Assembly: GCF_013337285.1 (NCBI RefSeq)
Contig: NZ_SUPW01000006.1
Span: forward strand, 124,001-188,000
Direction: 5' to 3'
DNA: 64,000 nt
Origin: Agrobacterium tumefaciens
GTDB taxonomy: Bacteria > Pseudomonadota > Alphaproteobacteria > Rhizobiales > Rhizobiaceae
Position numbers and translations under genes: made by a program. The notes under the pieces were generated by a model, which had not been told where the DNA came from, ran no database searches, and saw nothing but the letters and a program-made list of their open reading frames with translations. Of this stretch, positions 9,012 to 17,602 are shown one piece after another. Each line of letters begins with the position of its first letter. The stretch's first letter is position 1.

Positions 9012-9962
9012 TCACAGCTTTGTCGCTGTCGCTTCATTGCCGAGGGAGAGTGCTTCTTTCACCGCCAACTCCGCCATGGCTAGTGCGGCATCGCGGGTTT
9101 TGGCCGCCGCGACAAACCGGCCGTTGTGGCAGAAGCTCGCGCCTTCGACGCCACAAACCGCTTCGAGATTTTTGTCTGTCAGGCCGGCCCAGGCCGCCGG
9201 CAAATCTGCCCGCAGATCGAAACCCTCATCCGCGCGGCGGATACCGGTCAGGCACCAGTCGTTGTTGCGGGGATGAACGACAAAAAGCAGATGGTCGGCA
9301 CCCGACTTCACGATGGCGGACCGAAACGGCATTCCCACCGGTAGTTCCAGAATATGCCCTTCACCGGCATCCACGATAGCCTGTTTCACAAGCGCCTCAG
9401 CCCGCAATTTTGCAGCGCTGTTGGCTATTCTCGCCTCGATGAAGCTGCGGGCAATGGCCAGCGCTGCATGGAAACTGCGATTGTCCGCGTCGGGATCTGT
9501 CTCGTCAAAAACGGGCTTCAGGGTTTCCAGCAAAACAGGCAGCGTTAGCCCGGCAAGTGGCCCAGCGATGGACGGGCTGAGCGCGCCATTGTCGACCAGG
9601 TCGACCGGCAGCACAAAGTTGGTATCGAACGATGCATGGACGGTTTCGACATGTTCTTGTGGAACGCCAGAGGCGGCAAGATAGTCCCGGCCGAAGTGCT
9701 TCCAGATCAGGCCGAATGAACTATAGGGCTGACCGTCATCCCGCAACGGTGCGCCGCGCTGGTGGTGGTCGAAGATCCTGCCCGCTGGGTCATAAGCACC
9801 ACCGACGTCGTAGATGATGCGGTCCGCGCCGGGTGTGATCCATTCGGCTGCCCTGCTGCGAACGAGGCGGGCCTGCGGGAAAAGCCGGGTCAACACGACG
9901 CTGGACAGAAGTTCGTCAGCATGGAAGCCACCGGAATGGGTGACGAGGAAGTCCGGGATCAT
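9012..9962 (-). CDS. MYG1/UPF0160-family metal-dependent hydrolase
   Basis: A 316-residue protein starting MIPDFLVTHSGGFHADELLSS. The motifs THSGGFHADE near the N-terminus, IIYDVGG near residue 50 and FDHHQRG near residue 65 define the MYG1 (UPF0160) family. This is a DHH-like fold whose eukaryotic members act as 3'-5' exonucleases on RNA. The aspartates and histidines of these motifs would bind metal. The bacterial role is not established. It is a single-gene unit with no obvious functional partner. Family assignment is strong; activity here is inference. Confidence 0.88.
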   Translation of the reverse strand: MIPDFLVTHSGGFHADELLSSVVLTRLFPQARLVRSRAAEWITPGADRIIYDVGGAYDPAGRIFDHHQRGAPLRDDGQPYSSFGLIWKHFGRDYLAASGVPQEHVETVHASFDTNFVLPVDLVDNGALSPSIAGPLAGLTLPVLLETLKPVFDETDPDADNRSFHAALAIARSFIEARIANSAAKLRAEALVKQAIVDAGEGHILELPVGMPFRSAIVKSGADHLLFVVHPRNNDWCLTGIRRADEGFDLRADLPAAWAGLTDKNLEAVCGVEGASFCHNGRFVAAAKTRDAALAMAELAVKEALSLGNEATATKL

Positions 9963-10318
9963 GTCAGGATACGCCTTGTTGCTTGCGGAAGGCCCGCTTT
10001 GGGGCTGGGCATCTGATACCCTGTGCCGGACGCCATCTCAACCCGCCATTCGCGATGGAGACCAAAAGCAATGATATGCTGTACGTTCCCGGATACTTGG
10101 TTTTCGTTTTGACCCATATGACAATGCCGTAGCGGGGGTGAAGCTTGCCGCACAACCGCTCCCAGCCCACGCGATGCGCCAACGCCCAGTGCAGAACCGA
10201 CATCTAGATCTGTGGCTTGTTTGATGCGGGCTGCGTAGATTTCCATCGCCGCGGCAAGCCTCTTCCACCTGTTGCGGCGTCTCAGAGAGGTTTTGATCGG
10301 CGTCTTTATTCAGTCTCT
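9963..10318. other. Non-coding or degenerate region, no gene supported
   Basis: About 356 bases between the MYG1-like gene and the MFS transporter. Several short minus-strand frames cover it (for example one reading MEIYAARIKQATDLDVGSAL from 10246). None has a ribosome site, a family I recognise, or an open frame across the whole segment. It could be the remnant of a gene disrupted by frameshifts, but I cannot name a parent family. No strong hairpin or repeat was seen. Confidence 0.35.
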
Positions 10319-11572
10319 TCACGACGAGCCGGTTTGGGCTATCGAGGGGCGCAGCGAGATTGCCAGGGGCAGGGCCGTCACAACCACCGGCAAGATGAGT
10401 ACCGCCCATGCCGCCCCATAGCCAAAACCATCAACCATCAGCCCGAAGAGATAGGGACCAATTGCCATCACACCCAAACAGATCGTGGACGCGAAGGCGA
10501 TTGTCGATGCGATCGAACCTTTCGGTGCGCTCTCGGCGATCTGCAGAAGGTAAAGCGGAAACCAGCCGATCCCGAATATACCCAATATGACGAGCACCAG
10601 GAGGATCACCGGCGGCGGAGTGCCGATGGGAAGAAGCGCAAGGATTGTGGCCGCGCCGGCGGCAATGACGGATACCAGGCCAAAGGATTGGCCGCGAAGA
10701 CCGGGCCGGAAACGATCGCTGAGCCATGGCAGCAGAATACGGCCGGGAATACCAGCAAGCTGTGTGGCGGCAAACATCGAAGAAGCGACAAAGAGGCCTA
10801 GCCCCAATCCATCCGCCATGAAGCCGATGATGTGTGCGGTCAGGGTGAATTGAAATGCAGACATGGCGATACCGAGCCGCAATACGGGCCAGAAGCTGCG
10901 ATCCTGTCCGACGATGCGGACGAGTTTTGCCAAAGGCAGTGGACGCTCGGTTTTGGCGGCCAAATCGCCTCCCTCACGATACAGCCCCCAGAAGAGCGCC
11001 GCGCCGGCGATGGAAATACCGCCGCAAAGCCATGCCGCGGCATGCCACCCGTAACGGACCGCCATGAATGGCAGGAGAGCGGCTGCAATCATTGTTCCGA
11101 AGGGAACGGCGGCTTGTCTGAACCCTGTGGCTATGCCGCGTTTGGCAGGCGGGAACCAGCGCATGATCGCCCGCGTGCCGCCCGGTTGAACGGCCGCATA
11201 GGTGCCGCCCAGAAAAGCGATGCAAACAAGCAGCGCGGGCAGGCTGTTTGCGAATGCCGCCGCACAGGCCATGGCGATCGCCATGCCGAGCATGGCAATG
11301 CCGACGATGTGACGTTCACCGTGAATATCAATGGCGCGGCCGAGCATGAACATTGTCGCGATCTGGACACCGTTCATGACGGTCACGGCAAGCGATGCAG
11401 ATGCAAGGGAGACCCCGAATGCTTCCCGCCAGAAGGGCACGAGAATGTAAATACCCTGCGATACGAATGAGCCTGCGGTTTGCGTTCCGACCGCCACGGC
11501 AAGGACTGCCCAGATGCGGGGATCGGTCTCGGACGCGGGTGGGGGCGAGGACAAAGAAATCTGTGACGACAC
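10319..11572 (-). CDS. Major facilitator superfamily transporter
   Basis: A 417-residue inner-membrane protein with about twelve hydrophobic segments and the loop 2-3 motif region (FMLGRAIDIHGERH, a G-R-x-x-D variant of the MFS signature). The cytoplasmic loop at about 195-225 splits it into two six-helix halves. It is divergent from the LysR gene at 11671 with a 98-bp gap, so LysR probably controls it. The family resembles metabolite or drug exporters rather than a specific sugar porter; the substrate is not evident. The start MSSQISLSSPPP leaves a polar N-terminal tail before helix 1. Confidence 0.88.
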   Translation of the reverse strand: MSSQISLSSPPPASETDPRIWAVLAVAVGTQTAGSFVSQGIYILVPFWREAFGVSLASASLAVTVMNGVQIATMFMLGRAIDIHGERHIVGIAMLGMAIAMACAAAFANSLPALLVCIAFLGGTYAAVQPGGTRAIMRWFPPAKRGIATGFRQAAVPFGTMIAAALLPFMAVRYGWHAAAWLCGGISIAGAALFWGLYREGGDLAAKTERPLPLAKLVRIVGQDRSFWPVLRLGIAMSAFQFTLTAHIIGFMADGLGLGLFVASSMFAATQLAGIPGRILLPWLSDRFRPGLRGQSFGLVSVIAAGAATILALLPIGTPPPVILLVLVILGIFGIGWFPLYLLQIAESAPKGSIASTIAFASTICLGVMAIGPYLFGLMVDGFGYGAAWAVLILPVVVTALPLAISLRPSIAQTGSS

Positions 11573-11670
11573 GAAAGGCTCCTATCAGGGTTTTCGTGCA
11601 GTAACCTTTCTGTTCAGCCGACAGAATTAGGAGCTTGCAAGTTTCAGCGATAACAGTTTGTTATGCAAGC

Positions 11671-12513
11671 ATGCGTTCATTGGATCCTGAAGCCGTCGAG
11701 GCTTTTCTTCTTGTTGCCGAATTGCAGTCGTTCACGCGGGTCGCAGGCGTTATGAATACGACGCAGGCGGCCATATCCCTGCGCTTGCGCCGGCTCGAAG
11801 ACTTGCTGGGGCATCGCCTCGTCGAGCGGACGCCACGCCGGGTGCGGTTGACGGCTGCAGGCGAACGCTTTCTGAAGCCGGCACGCGCCTATGTCGCTGC
11901 CGGTCGTCGTGCGCTTGATGTCTTTGGACAAGAGCCAACGCGTCTGGCGATCGGCGTCACCCATCATCTGATCGGGGCCGACCTGCCTCGGATACTTCGG
12001 GTGGTCAGCGAGCGCGAGACGAGCGTGACGCTTCATCTTCGTACGGCCGGCACACGAACCCTGCTTGACCTCTATGATGCCGGAGAACTCGACGCGATCG
12101 TCGTGCTGCGACACGACGATATCCGCCGGGATGGCGAGCCTCTGTTTCAGGAGAGCTTTGGCTGGTATTGCAGCGCGGATTTCGATCTGCCTTCAAACGC
12201 CCCGCTGCCGCTGGTACTTCAACCCGAACCCTGCAATTTGCGCGCCATGGCCCTTCGGGCGCTGGAGGCGGCGGATATCCAATGGCGCGAAGTGTTTGTC
12301 GGCACCGGTGCCACGGCGGTCGGAGCCGCGGCCGAAGCCGGGATTGGCGTAGCACTTCTGGCACAAAGTGCCGCCCCCGCCGGTGTGCGGCAGGTCAAGG
12401 CCCGCGCGGTGCCGGAGCTTCCGAAACTGGATGTCGTGATGATTTCGACGGTTACCGGCGACAGTGCGAACGCCGTGCTTCGACGCATCACCGGGGCATT
12501 TCGATCATCCTGA
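11671..12513 (+). CDS. LysR-family transcriptional regulator
   Basis: A 280-residue DNA-binding regulator. The ATG at 11671 (MRSLDPEAVEAFLLVAELQ) is preferred over a longer reading because it puts the helix-turn-helix at the usual residues 18-40 (SFTRVAGVMNTTQAAISLRLRRLEDLLG). The effector-binding domain follows from about residue 90. It is divergent from the MFS transporter gene at 10319-11572, the usual arrangement for a LysR regulator and its target. It is convergent with the end of the alginate-type operon and unlikely to control that. The inducer is unknown. Confidence 0.93.
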   Translation: MRSLDPEAVEAFLLVAELQSFTRVAGVMNTTQAAISLRLRRLEDLLGHRLVERTPRRVRLTAAGERFLKPARAYVAAGRRALDVFGQEPTRLAIGVTHHLIGADLPRILRVVSERETSVTLHLRTAGTRTLLDLYDAGELDAIVVLRHDDIRRDGEPLFQESFGWYCSADFDLPSNAPLPLVLQPEPCNLRAMALRALEAADIQWREVFVGTGATAVGAAAEAGIGVALLAQSAAPAGVRQVKARAVPELPKLDVVMISTVTGDSANAVLRRITGAFRSS

Positions 12514-12575
12514 TCTGGCGTGCGGTTGGCCGGAAGCGCGAAGAAATCGCCCAGTCGAGTTCTGGCCATGCAAGA

Positions 12576-13823
12576 TTACCAACGCGGCACACGCCTTTCA
12601 TAGGCGGGGTCGAAGAGCTTCATGTAGGCTGTGTCGTCACGCTCCTTCATCGCGGTCTGCTCATAAAGAGCCGCAAGTTCGGCGAGCTTCTGCCGATTAA
12701 GACTGACGCCAAGTCCGGGCGCTGTCGGCACATCCAGACGACCGTTTCGGAATGTGAAAGGGGTGCCCTCGATCACATCGACGCCTGTCCATGGGTAATG
12801 TGTGTCACAATCGAAACTAAGGTTCGGCGTTGCGGCGGCCACATGCACCATCGCCGCAAGGGTGATGCCGAGGTGGGAATTGGAATGCATGGAAACACCT
12901 AGTCCCAGTGTCTCGCAGGTCTTTGCAAGATGGGTCGAAGCGCGCAATCCGCCCCAATAATGGTGATCGGACAGCACGATCTGCACCGCATTTTTACGGA
13001 AGGCGGTGGCGATCTGGTCGAATTCCAGAACGATCATGTTGGTGGCGAGCGGGATTGAGGTTGCGGCCGCCACCTGCGCCATCTGGTCCATGCCAATGAC
13101 CGGGTCCTCAAGATATTCCAGAATATTTTCAAGCTTGCGGGCAATGTAGATGGCCGTTTCCACCGTCCAGCCGCCATTGGGATCGATCCTCAGGGGATGA
13201 TGGGGAAAAGCTTGCCGCAGCTTCAGCATTGTCTCGATCTCGAGATCGGGATGCAGCACGCCGCCCTTCAGTTTCAACGATTGAAAACCGTAAGTGTCGA
13301 CCATCCTGTGGGCTTCGCCGACCATCTGGTCAGGGGTCAGAACCTCCCCCCATTCATCCGCCGCTTCGCCGATATGGCCTGCAAATTTGAAAAAGAGATA
13401 GGCGCTGAAAGGTACGCTTGTGCGAACCGCGCCGCCGAGCAGGTCTGAAACCGGCCGCCCGAGCAGCTTGCCCTGAATGTCGAGGCAGGGGACTTCGAAG
13501 GCCGAGGCAACCACATCCGTCAGCTTGTGATCGGCGACAGCCGATTTGGCATTGATGCCGCCACCGCCCGGCAAGGCTGCGATGACACGCGATTTCAGTT
13601 CGTGAAGATGAAACGGGTCCAAGCCGATGAGGGCTGGCGCGGCGCGGCGCAACCCATCCAGCGCCTTGATGCTGCCGTAACTTTCCCCAAGCCCGATCGT
13701 GCCGTCGTCGCATATGACTTCGATGATGGTGCGCAGCGCATGGGGCTGGTGGACGCCTTTGCAGTTCAGCAATGGCCGGTCGCGAATGGCGACCGGAGTG
13801 AGGTGGATTTCGGCTATACGCAT
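12576..13823 (-). CDS. Enolase-superfamily sugar-acid dehydratase (glucarate dehydratase-like)
   Basis: A 415-residue enzyme of the mandelate racemase/enolase superfamily, closest in motif layout to the glucarate dehydratase group. The barrel shows a K-x-K-type motif (SLKLKGG, about residue 190), metal ligands in IDPNGGW (Asp, about 218), LEDP (Glu, about 245) and the NMIVLEF strand (third ligand position). It also has SDHHYWGG (about 290) and the catalytic HSNSHLG histidine (about 319). Such enzymes abstract the proton next to a carboxylate and eliminate water from an acid sugar. It is the last gene of the alginate-type operon, 1 bp after the TIM-barrel gene. This suggests it handles an aldonate or uronate made from the polymer. 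Precise substrate unknown. Confidence 0.87.
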   Translation of the reverse strand: MRIAEIHLTPVAIRDRPLLNCKGVHQPHALRTIIEVICDDGTIGLGESYGSIKALDGLRRAAPALIGLDPFHLHELKSRVIAALPGGGGINAKSAVADHKLTDVVASAFEVPCLDIQGKLLGRPVSDLLGGAVRTSVPFSAYLFFKFAGHIGEAADEWGEVLTPDQMVGEAHRMVDTYGFQSLKLKGGVLHPDLEIETMLKLRQAFPHHPLRIDPNGGWTVETAIYIARKLENILEYLEDPVIGMDQMAQVAAATSIPLATNMIVLEFDQIATAFRKNAVQIVLSDHHYWGGLRASTHLAKTCETLGLGVSMHSNSHLGITLAAMVHVAAATPNLSFDCDTHYPWTGVDVIEGTPFTFRNGRLDVPTAPGLGVSLNRQKLAELAALYEQTAMKERDDTAYMKLFDPAYERRVPRW

Positions 13824-13824
13824 G

Positions 13825-14622
13825 TCAAGAAACTCCTTGTCGCCACCAGTGGCGCGCAGCCTTCAGCGCGTCTTCCAATGGTGGCAGTTGGGGGTGCCAG
13901 TGGCGTTCCCATTCGAGGCTGAGGGGTATTTTCCGTTCGTCCGGCTTGAGCAACGAAAGCAGTTCCGCGATGGGAAAGTCGCCCTGGCCGGGCAAGACGT
14001 AGCGCCGTTTTCCGTCTCTGTCCGCCGTGCTGTCCTTGACGTGCAGGTGGACGGCGTTTTTCGCGATATGGTGCCAAAGGGTTTTGAGATCGGTGCCCCT
14101 GGCCCATGTATGATGGGTATCCCACAATATCCGGGCCGTCGGCACGTATTCCAGAAACGCGAGCAGCTGATCGAAATCGGCCAGCGCATCGTGGGTTTCG
14201 ATCATCAGCTCGACATTCAGCCCGCGTGATTGCCGCAGACCTTGCCACTCGTCCAGCAGCGCCGCTGCGCGATCCAGCTCCTCCGCCCCAATTTTTTTGC
14301 CACCGTCGAATATCCGCAGATAGGAGATGTTGGCAGCTTCCGCCCAGTCAATGAAGGGGTCGAGCTCGGAGAGACTGCTGCTGCCGAACAGCCGCATGGA
14401 TGTGTTGAGAGCGGCAATTCTGAGGTTGCGTTCGGACAGGAAGGCGGCAAATCGGGCAGGGGTGCCGAACTCGGCAACGAGCGCGGCGATCAGATCTATG
14501 GTGCCCGATAGTGCGCGCAATTCCACGCTTGTTATACCATGGCGCTCTGCCAGATCGGCGGTCTGATGCAGGCTAAGTTCGGAGCAGCCGAGGGTCGAAA
14601 AGCAATAGTTGGAACCGCTCAT
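13825..14622 (-). CDS. Sugar phosphate isomerase/epimerase-like TIM-barrel protein
   Basis: A 265-residue protein of the xylose-isomerase-like (AP endonuclease 2) TIM-barrel family, the usual length for sugar epimerases and isomerases. Likely metal-binding residues sit in ELMIETHDAL (Glu and His, about 143-148), ILWDTHHTW (Asp-x-His-His, about 173), HLHVKDS (about 200) and a C-terminal LEWERHW (Glu, about 242). It overlaps the upstream dehydrogenase gene by 4 bp, so the two are translationally coupled. It may isomerise or epimerise an acid-sugar intermediate; the reaction is not assignable by sequence reading. Confidence 0.85.
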   Translation of the reverse strand: MSGSNYCFSTLGCSELSLHQTADLAERHGITSVELRALSGTIDLIAALVAEFGTPARFAAFLSERNLRIAALNTSMRLFGSSSLSELDPFIDWAEAANISYLRIFDGGKKIGAEELDRAAALLDEWQGLRQSRGLNVELMIETHDALADFDQLLAFLEYVPTARILWDTHHTWARGTDLKTLWHHIAKNAVHLHVKDSTADRDGKRRYVLPGQGDFPIAELLSLLKPDERKIPLSLEWERHWHPQLPPLEDALKAARHWWRQGVS

Positions 14623-15653
14623 GCCATACGCTCCATATCCTGCTTGTGGACCGGGTGAAGGGGCGCAAGCCCTGCGACGAAGCGTTCAATCTCGGTAATG
14701 GCCAGATCGGAAAGTGCGCGTAATTCGTTGCCCAACGCCCCGGCAATATGAGGGGTGAGCACGACATTGGGCAGGTCATAAAACGGGCTGTCCGTTGGCA
14801 GGGGTTCGGGTTCGGGCGTGTCGATCAGGATACGCAGCCGCCCGGAAAGCGCCTCGGCCAGCAATGCCTCGTGATCGACGAGCCAACCCCGCGCGGTGTT
14901 GATGAAGATGGCATGGTCGGCCATCAGCGCCAGTTCCCGGGCGCCGATCATATGGTGCGTTTCCGGAAGGATCGGCGCGTGCAGCGAGACCACATCGGAC
15001 CATGCGAGAAGCTCGTCCAACTCCGTTTTCCTCGCGCCGAAGGAGGCTGCTTCTTCCACAGATAAGAAGGGATCGTAAACGGCAATCTCGAATGTGCCGC
15101 GCGCCAGCATCTCCATCACCAGCCGTCCGATGCGTGAGGCACCGACAATGCCGACCTTGCGGGCATGGTTACCGAGATGAGCCAGGCTTTTGCCACGCCT
15201 GCTGCCAAAAACGCCGGTGCCGCGCTCTACCCTGTGTTCATCCCGCAGTCGAAAGACATCCTTGCCGCACATGATGATCGCCGCATAGGTGAATTCGGCA
15301 ACCGGCACGGCCATGGCGGATGCGGCTGTCGTGACGAGAATATCGGACGTCTCCCAGAATTCTGCGGGTGCGACCATCCGCACTGATGATGCCGCATAGG
15401 CCAGCATTTTCAGCCGTGGCGCGCGCGAAAGGCGTTCGCGTGTGAGGGACGGCGTACCCCAGGCGGCAAGCATAATATCCGCTTCGGCGAGAGCTTCGGC
15501 ACCTTTAGCCGTGTCGAAATCCATATGCGGAAAACCCGGAATGATATCCGTTATGGCATTCAGCCGCGCCCATTCGCGCGAACCGAAGAAACCTTCGGGA
15601 AGCTCGCTGCGCATGGCGATCAGCAGGCGTGGTTTGGTCTGAGAATGTTTCAT
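14619..15653 (-). CDS. D-isomer-specific 2-hydroxyacid dehydrogenase
   Basis: A 344-residue NAD(P)-dependent oxidoreductase. The nucleotide-binding domain shows the GxGxxG variant VGIVGASRIGRLVMEML (about 167-183) with the acidic or polar end AVYDPF. Catalytic landmarks follow: NTARGWLVD (Arg, about 256), a Glu in the DTPEPEPLP region and HIAGA (His, about 304). It probably reduces a 2-keto acid or oxidises a hydroxy acid produced in the uronate pathway. It overlaps the SGNH esterase gene by 4 bp upstream and the TIM-barrel gene by 4 bp downstream, so it is firmly within the operon. Substrate unassigned. Confidence 0.9.
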   Translation of the reverse strand: MKHSQTKPRLLIAMRSELPEGFFGSREWARLNAITDIIPGFPHMDFDTAKGAEALAEADIMLAAWGTPSLTRERLSRAPRLKMLAYAASSVRMVAPAEFWETSDILVTTAASAMAVPVAEFTYAAIIMCGKDVFRLRDEHRVERGTGVFGSRRGKSLAHLGNHARKVGIVGASRIGRLVMEMLARGTFEIAVYDPFLSVEEAASFGARKTELDELLAWSDVVSLHAPILPETHHMIGARELALMADHAIFINTARGWLVDHEALLAEALSGRLRILIDTPEPEPLPTDSPFYDLPNVVLTPHIAGALGNELRALSDLAITEIERFVAGLAPLHPVHKQDMERMA

Positions 15654-16819
15654 GCGCGCACCGGGTTTGAAATGGGGCGGATGTCGATCTTGGAAACATC
15701 GATCTCGATCGGTTGCGAACCGGGCTGCAGGATCACATCGAGAAAAAGCTCAGGCCGTGTTTTGCCCGGCCGCAGTTTCAGGGGAGGGGTCCTTAACGCG
15801 CCTTGCCACTGTGCGGAAGGAAAGGAAAAGAGCCTGCCGTCATTGGCACGGAACGGTGCGAGCGCTGTTACTGACTGTCCTTCGTCTGCGACATCTTTCA
15901 GTCGCAGCGATATGCCCAGAACGCCATCATGGGCCGGCACCTCCACGTCGCAGATCGCTTCCACCCACACGCCGGTGCCGGGGTGGACAAGCTGCCCGCC
16001 AAGACGATGGTTCTGCTCACCCGTTTCGGTGACGGTCCGGGCCGAAAGATCCGATGCGAGATTGCCGGCGGGATTGTTTACCGGATCGAAGCGGTCATCC
16101 TTTGACAGCAGCCGGGCAGTCGCGCGGGGCACAATCGTTTCGAGATAATCCGCCAGCAATTGCCCGACGGCAAAGGCGCCGGGTATGGAAAAATGAGTTC
16201 CGTCATCGGAATAGCCGGGATATGGCTCGCCGAATTCGCTGTCAGGATCGACCCACGCGGCGTTCCAGTCGAAGACATGGCAATTGGCGTTGTTTGCCGC
16301 AAATTCGATGCTTCGCCGGTTGATCCAGTGCGCCTTTGCCCGCTCCGTACCGCCCGCGGGCCATTTCCCGACGCTTCGCGCCAGAATGGGAAGCAAGATC
16401 ACGGTCTTGCCGGCGGCGAGCAGGACTGAGGCGATCCTTGCCCGCGTGTCGGCAATCGTCTGGCGCGTTTCCACCATCATGTCATTGGTACCGGCATCGA
16501 CAATGACGAGATCGAAATCCGATTGCAGCAGTCGCGGCAGCCGCCGTTCGATCTCGACTGCCTTCTGGCCGGAAACCCCGAAATTGAGACCGGAAAAGAA
16601 CCGGCTGACACCGGGCCTATTACTCGGCTCCCAGCCGGGCGGCACGGATGGATCGTGGTGAACCGGGCAACAAAGCCTGCCATGCGACAGCACCTCGGCC
16701 CAGCTCATCCAGCCGCGTGCCGATGTGGCAAGCGAGCTGGCGTCGCCAATATGGTTCTGCTGGACGAGCGAGGTGCCGAGAATGGCAATCCGGCTCGCCC
16801 TTGATAACGATACGGACAT
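15650..16819 (-). CDS. SGNH/GDSL-type hydrolase, possible carbohydrate esterase
   Basis: A 389-residue hydrolase. The start ATG at 16817-16819 (MSVSLSRASRIAILGTS) is chosen because the longer frame is not plausible protein and this start lies 16 bp after the SDR gene. The four SGNH blocks are visible: ILGTSLV (nucleophile Ser, about residue 14), NFGVSG (Gly, about 82), DAGTND (Asn, about 110) and DDGTHF (Asp and His, about 210). A C-terminal beta-rich portion (about 245-389) is extra to the core. No signal peptide, so it should act in the cytoplasm. In an alginate operon a natural idea is removal of O-acetyl groups from imported oligomers; this is inference. Confidence 0.83.
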   Translation of the reverse strand: MSVSLSRASRIAILGTSLVQQNHIGDASSLATSARGWMSWAEVLSHGRLCCPVHHDPSVPPGWEPSNRPGVSRFFSGLNFGVSGQKAVEIERRLPRLLQSDFDLVIVDAGTNDMMVETRQTIADTRARIASVLLAAGKTVILLPILARSVGKWPAGGTERAKAHWINRRSIEFAANNANCHVFDWNAAWVDPDSEFGEPYPGYSDDGTHFSIPGAFAVGQLLADYLETIVPRATARLLSKDDRFDPVNNPAGNLASDLSARTVTETGEQNHRLGGQLVHPGTGVWVEAICDVEVPAHDGVLGISLRLKDVADEGQSVTALAPFRANDGRLFSFPSAQWQGALRTPPLKLRPGKTRPELFLDVILQPGSQPIEIDVSKIDIRPISNPVRA

Positions 16820-16835
16820 GGTTTTTACCGGGATA

Positions 16836-17585
16836 TCAGGAAAACAGGACGCCGCCATTAATGTCGTAGCAGGCGCCGGTGACATAGGCGGCATCGTCGG
16901 ACGCGAGGAAGGCCACCAGACCGGCGACGTCTTCGCTCGACCCTTCGCGCTTGAGCGACGTCGCGCCGGCAACCCGTTCGCGCACCTCCGGTTTGGTGAA
17001 GGTGTCGTGGAAGGTGGTCGAGATCATGCCGGGGCAAACGGCGTTAACACGGATATCGGGGCCGACTTCCTTGGCAAGCCCGCGGGTGAACGTCATCACG
17101 GCACCCTTGGAGGTCGCATAGGCAAGAGCGCCCGGGCCGCCGCCATCACGGCCGGCCTGCGACGAGAAGGTGACGATCGCCCCGCCCTTTGCCATTTTGG
17201 GCAATGCGGCCTTGGTGGTCAGGAACAGCGATGTCAGATTGACGTCGAGGACCTGATGCCAGAAGGCTTCATCCATCTCTGCAATTGTCTTGCGGGCGAT
17301 CAGGCCGCCGGCAACATGGACGAGGCCATGGATCTCGCCGAATTTGTCCGCAGCTGCGGATATGGCTGCCTCAACGTCGCTTGCATTGGTGAGATCCGCC
17401 TTGATGGCCAGAGCCGAGCGGCCAAGCTTTTCGATTTCGGTAACGGCTGTAGCCGCACCATCGGCAGCACCATTATAGGTAAGAACGACATTGGCGCCTT
17501 CCTGCGCAAAACGGATGGCACATGCCCGGCCGATATCCCGGCCGGCGCCGGCGACAACAACGGTCTTGTTGGTAAAACGCTGCAT
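16836..17585 (-). CDS. Short-chain dehydrogenase/reductase, candidate DEH reductase
   Basis: A 249-residue SDR. Cofactor site [13 protein letters not shown] (about 9-21), NAG-equivalent VHVAGG (about 88), catalytic Ser in VTFSSQAG (about 140) and the YATSK pair (Tyr and Lys, about 155-159) are all present. It lies 17 bp downstream of the alginate lyase gene. In known alginate pathways the unsaturated monouronate released by exolytic lyases opens to DEH (4-deoxy-L-erythro-5-hexoseulose uronate), which an SDR-family reductase converts to 2-keto-3-deoxygluconate. The gene position makes that the best guess; the sequence alone does not prove it. Confidence 0.83.
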   Translation of the reverse strand: MQRFTNKTVVVAGAGRDIGRACAIRFAQEGANVVLTYNGAADGAATAVTEIEKLGRSALAIKADLTNASDVEAAISAAADKFGEIHGLVHVAGGLIARKTIAEMDEAFWHQVLDVNLTSLFLTTKAALPKMAKGGAIVTFSSQAGRDGGGPGALAYATSKGAVMTFTRGLAKEVGPDIRVNAVCPGMISTTFHDTFTKPEVRERVAGATSLKREGSSEDVAGLVAFLASDDAAYVTGACYDINGGVLFS

Positions 17586-17602
17586 TGGAAAACCTCGTAT
17601 GG

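Noticed and set aside
9963-10318. Pseudogene of a conserved protein in the gap
   Set aside because: Fragments in different frames look protein-like in places, but I cannot name a parent family or show frameshifts.
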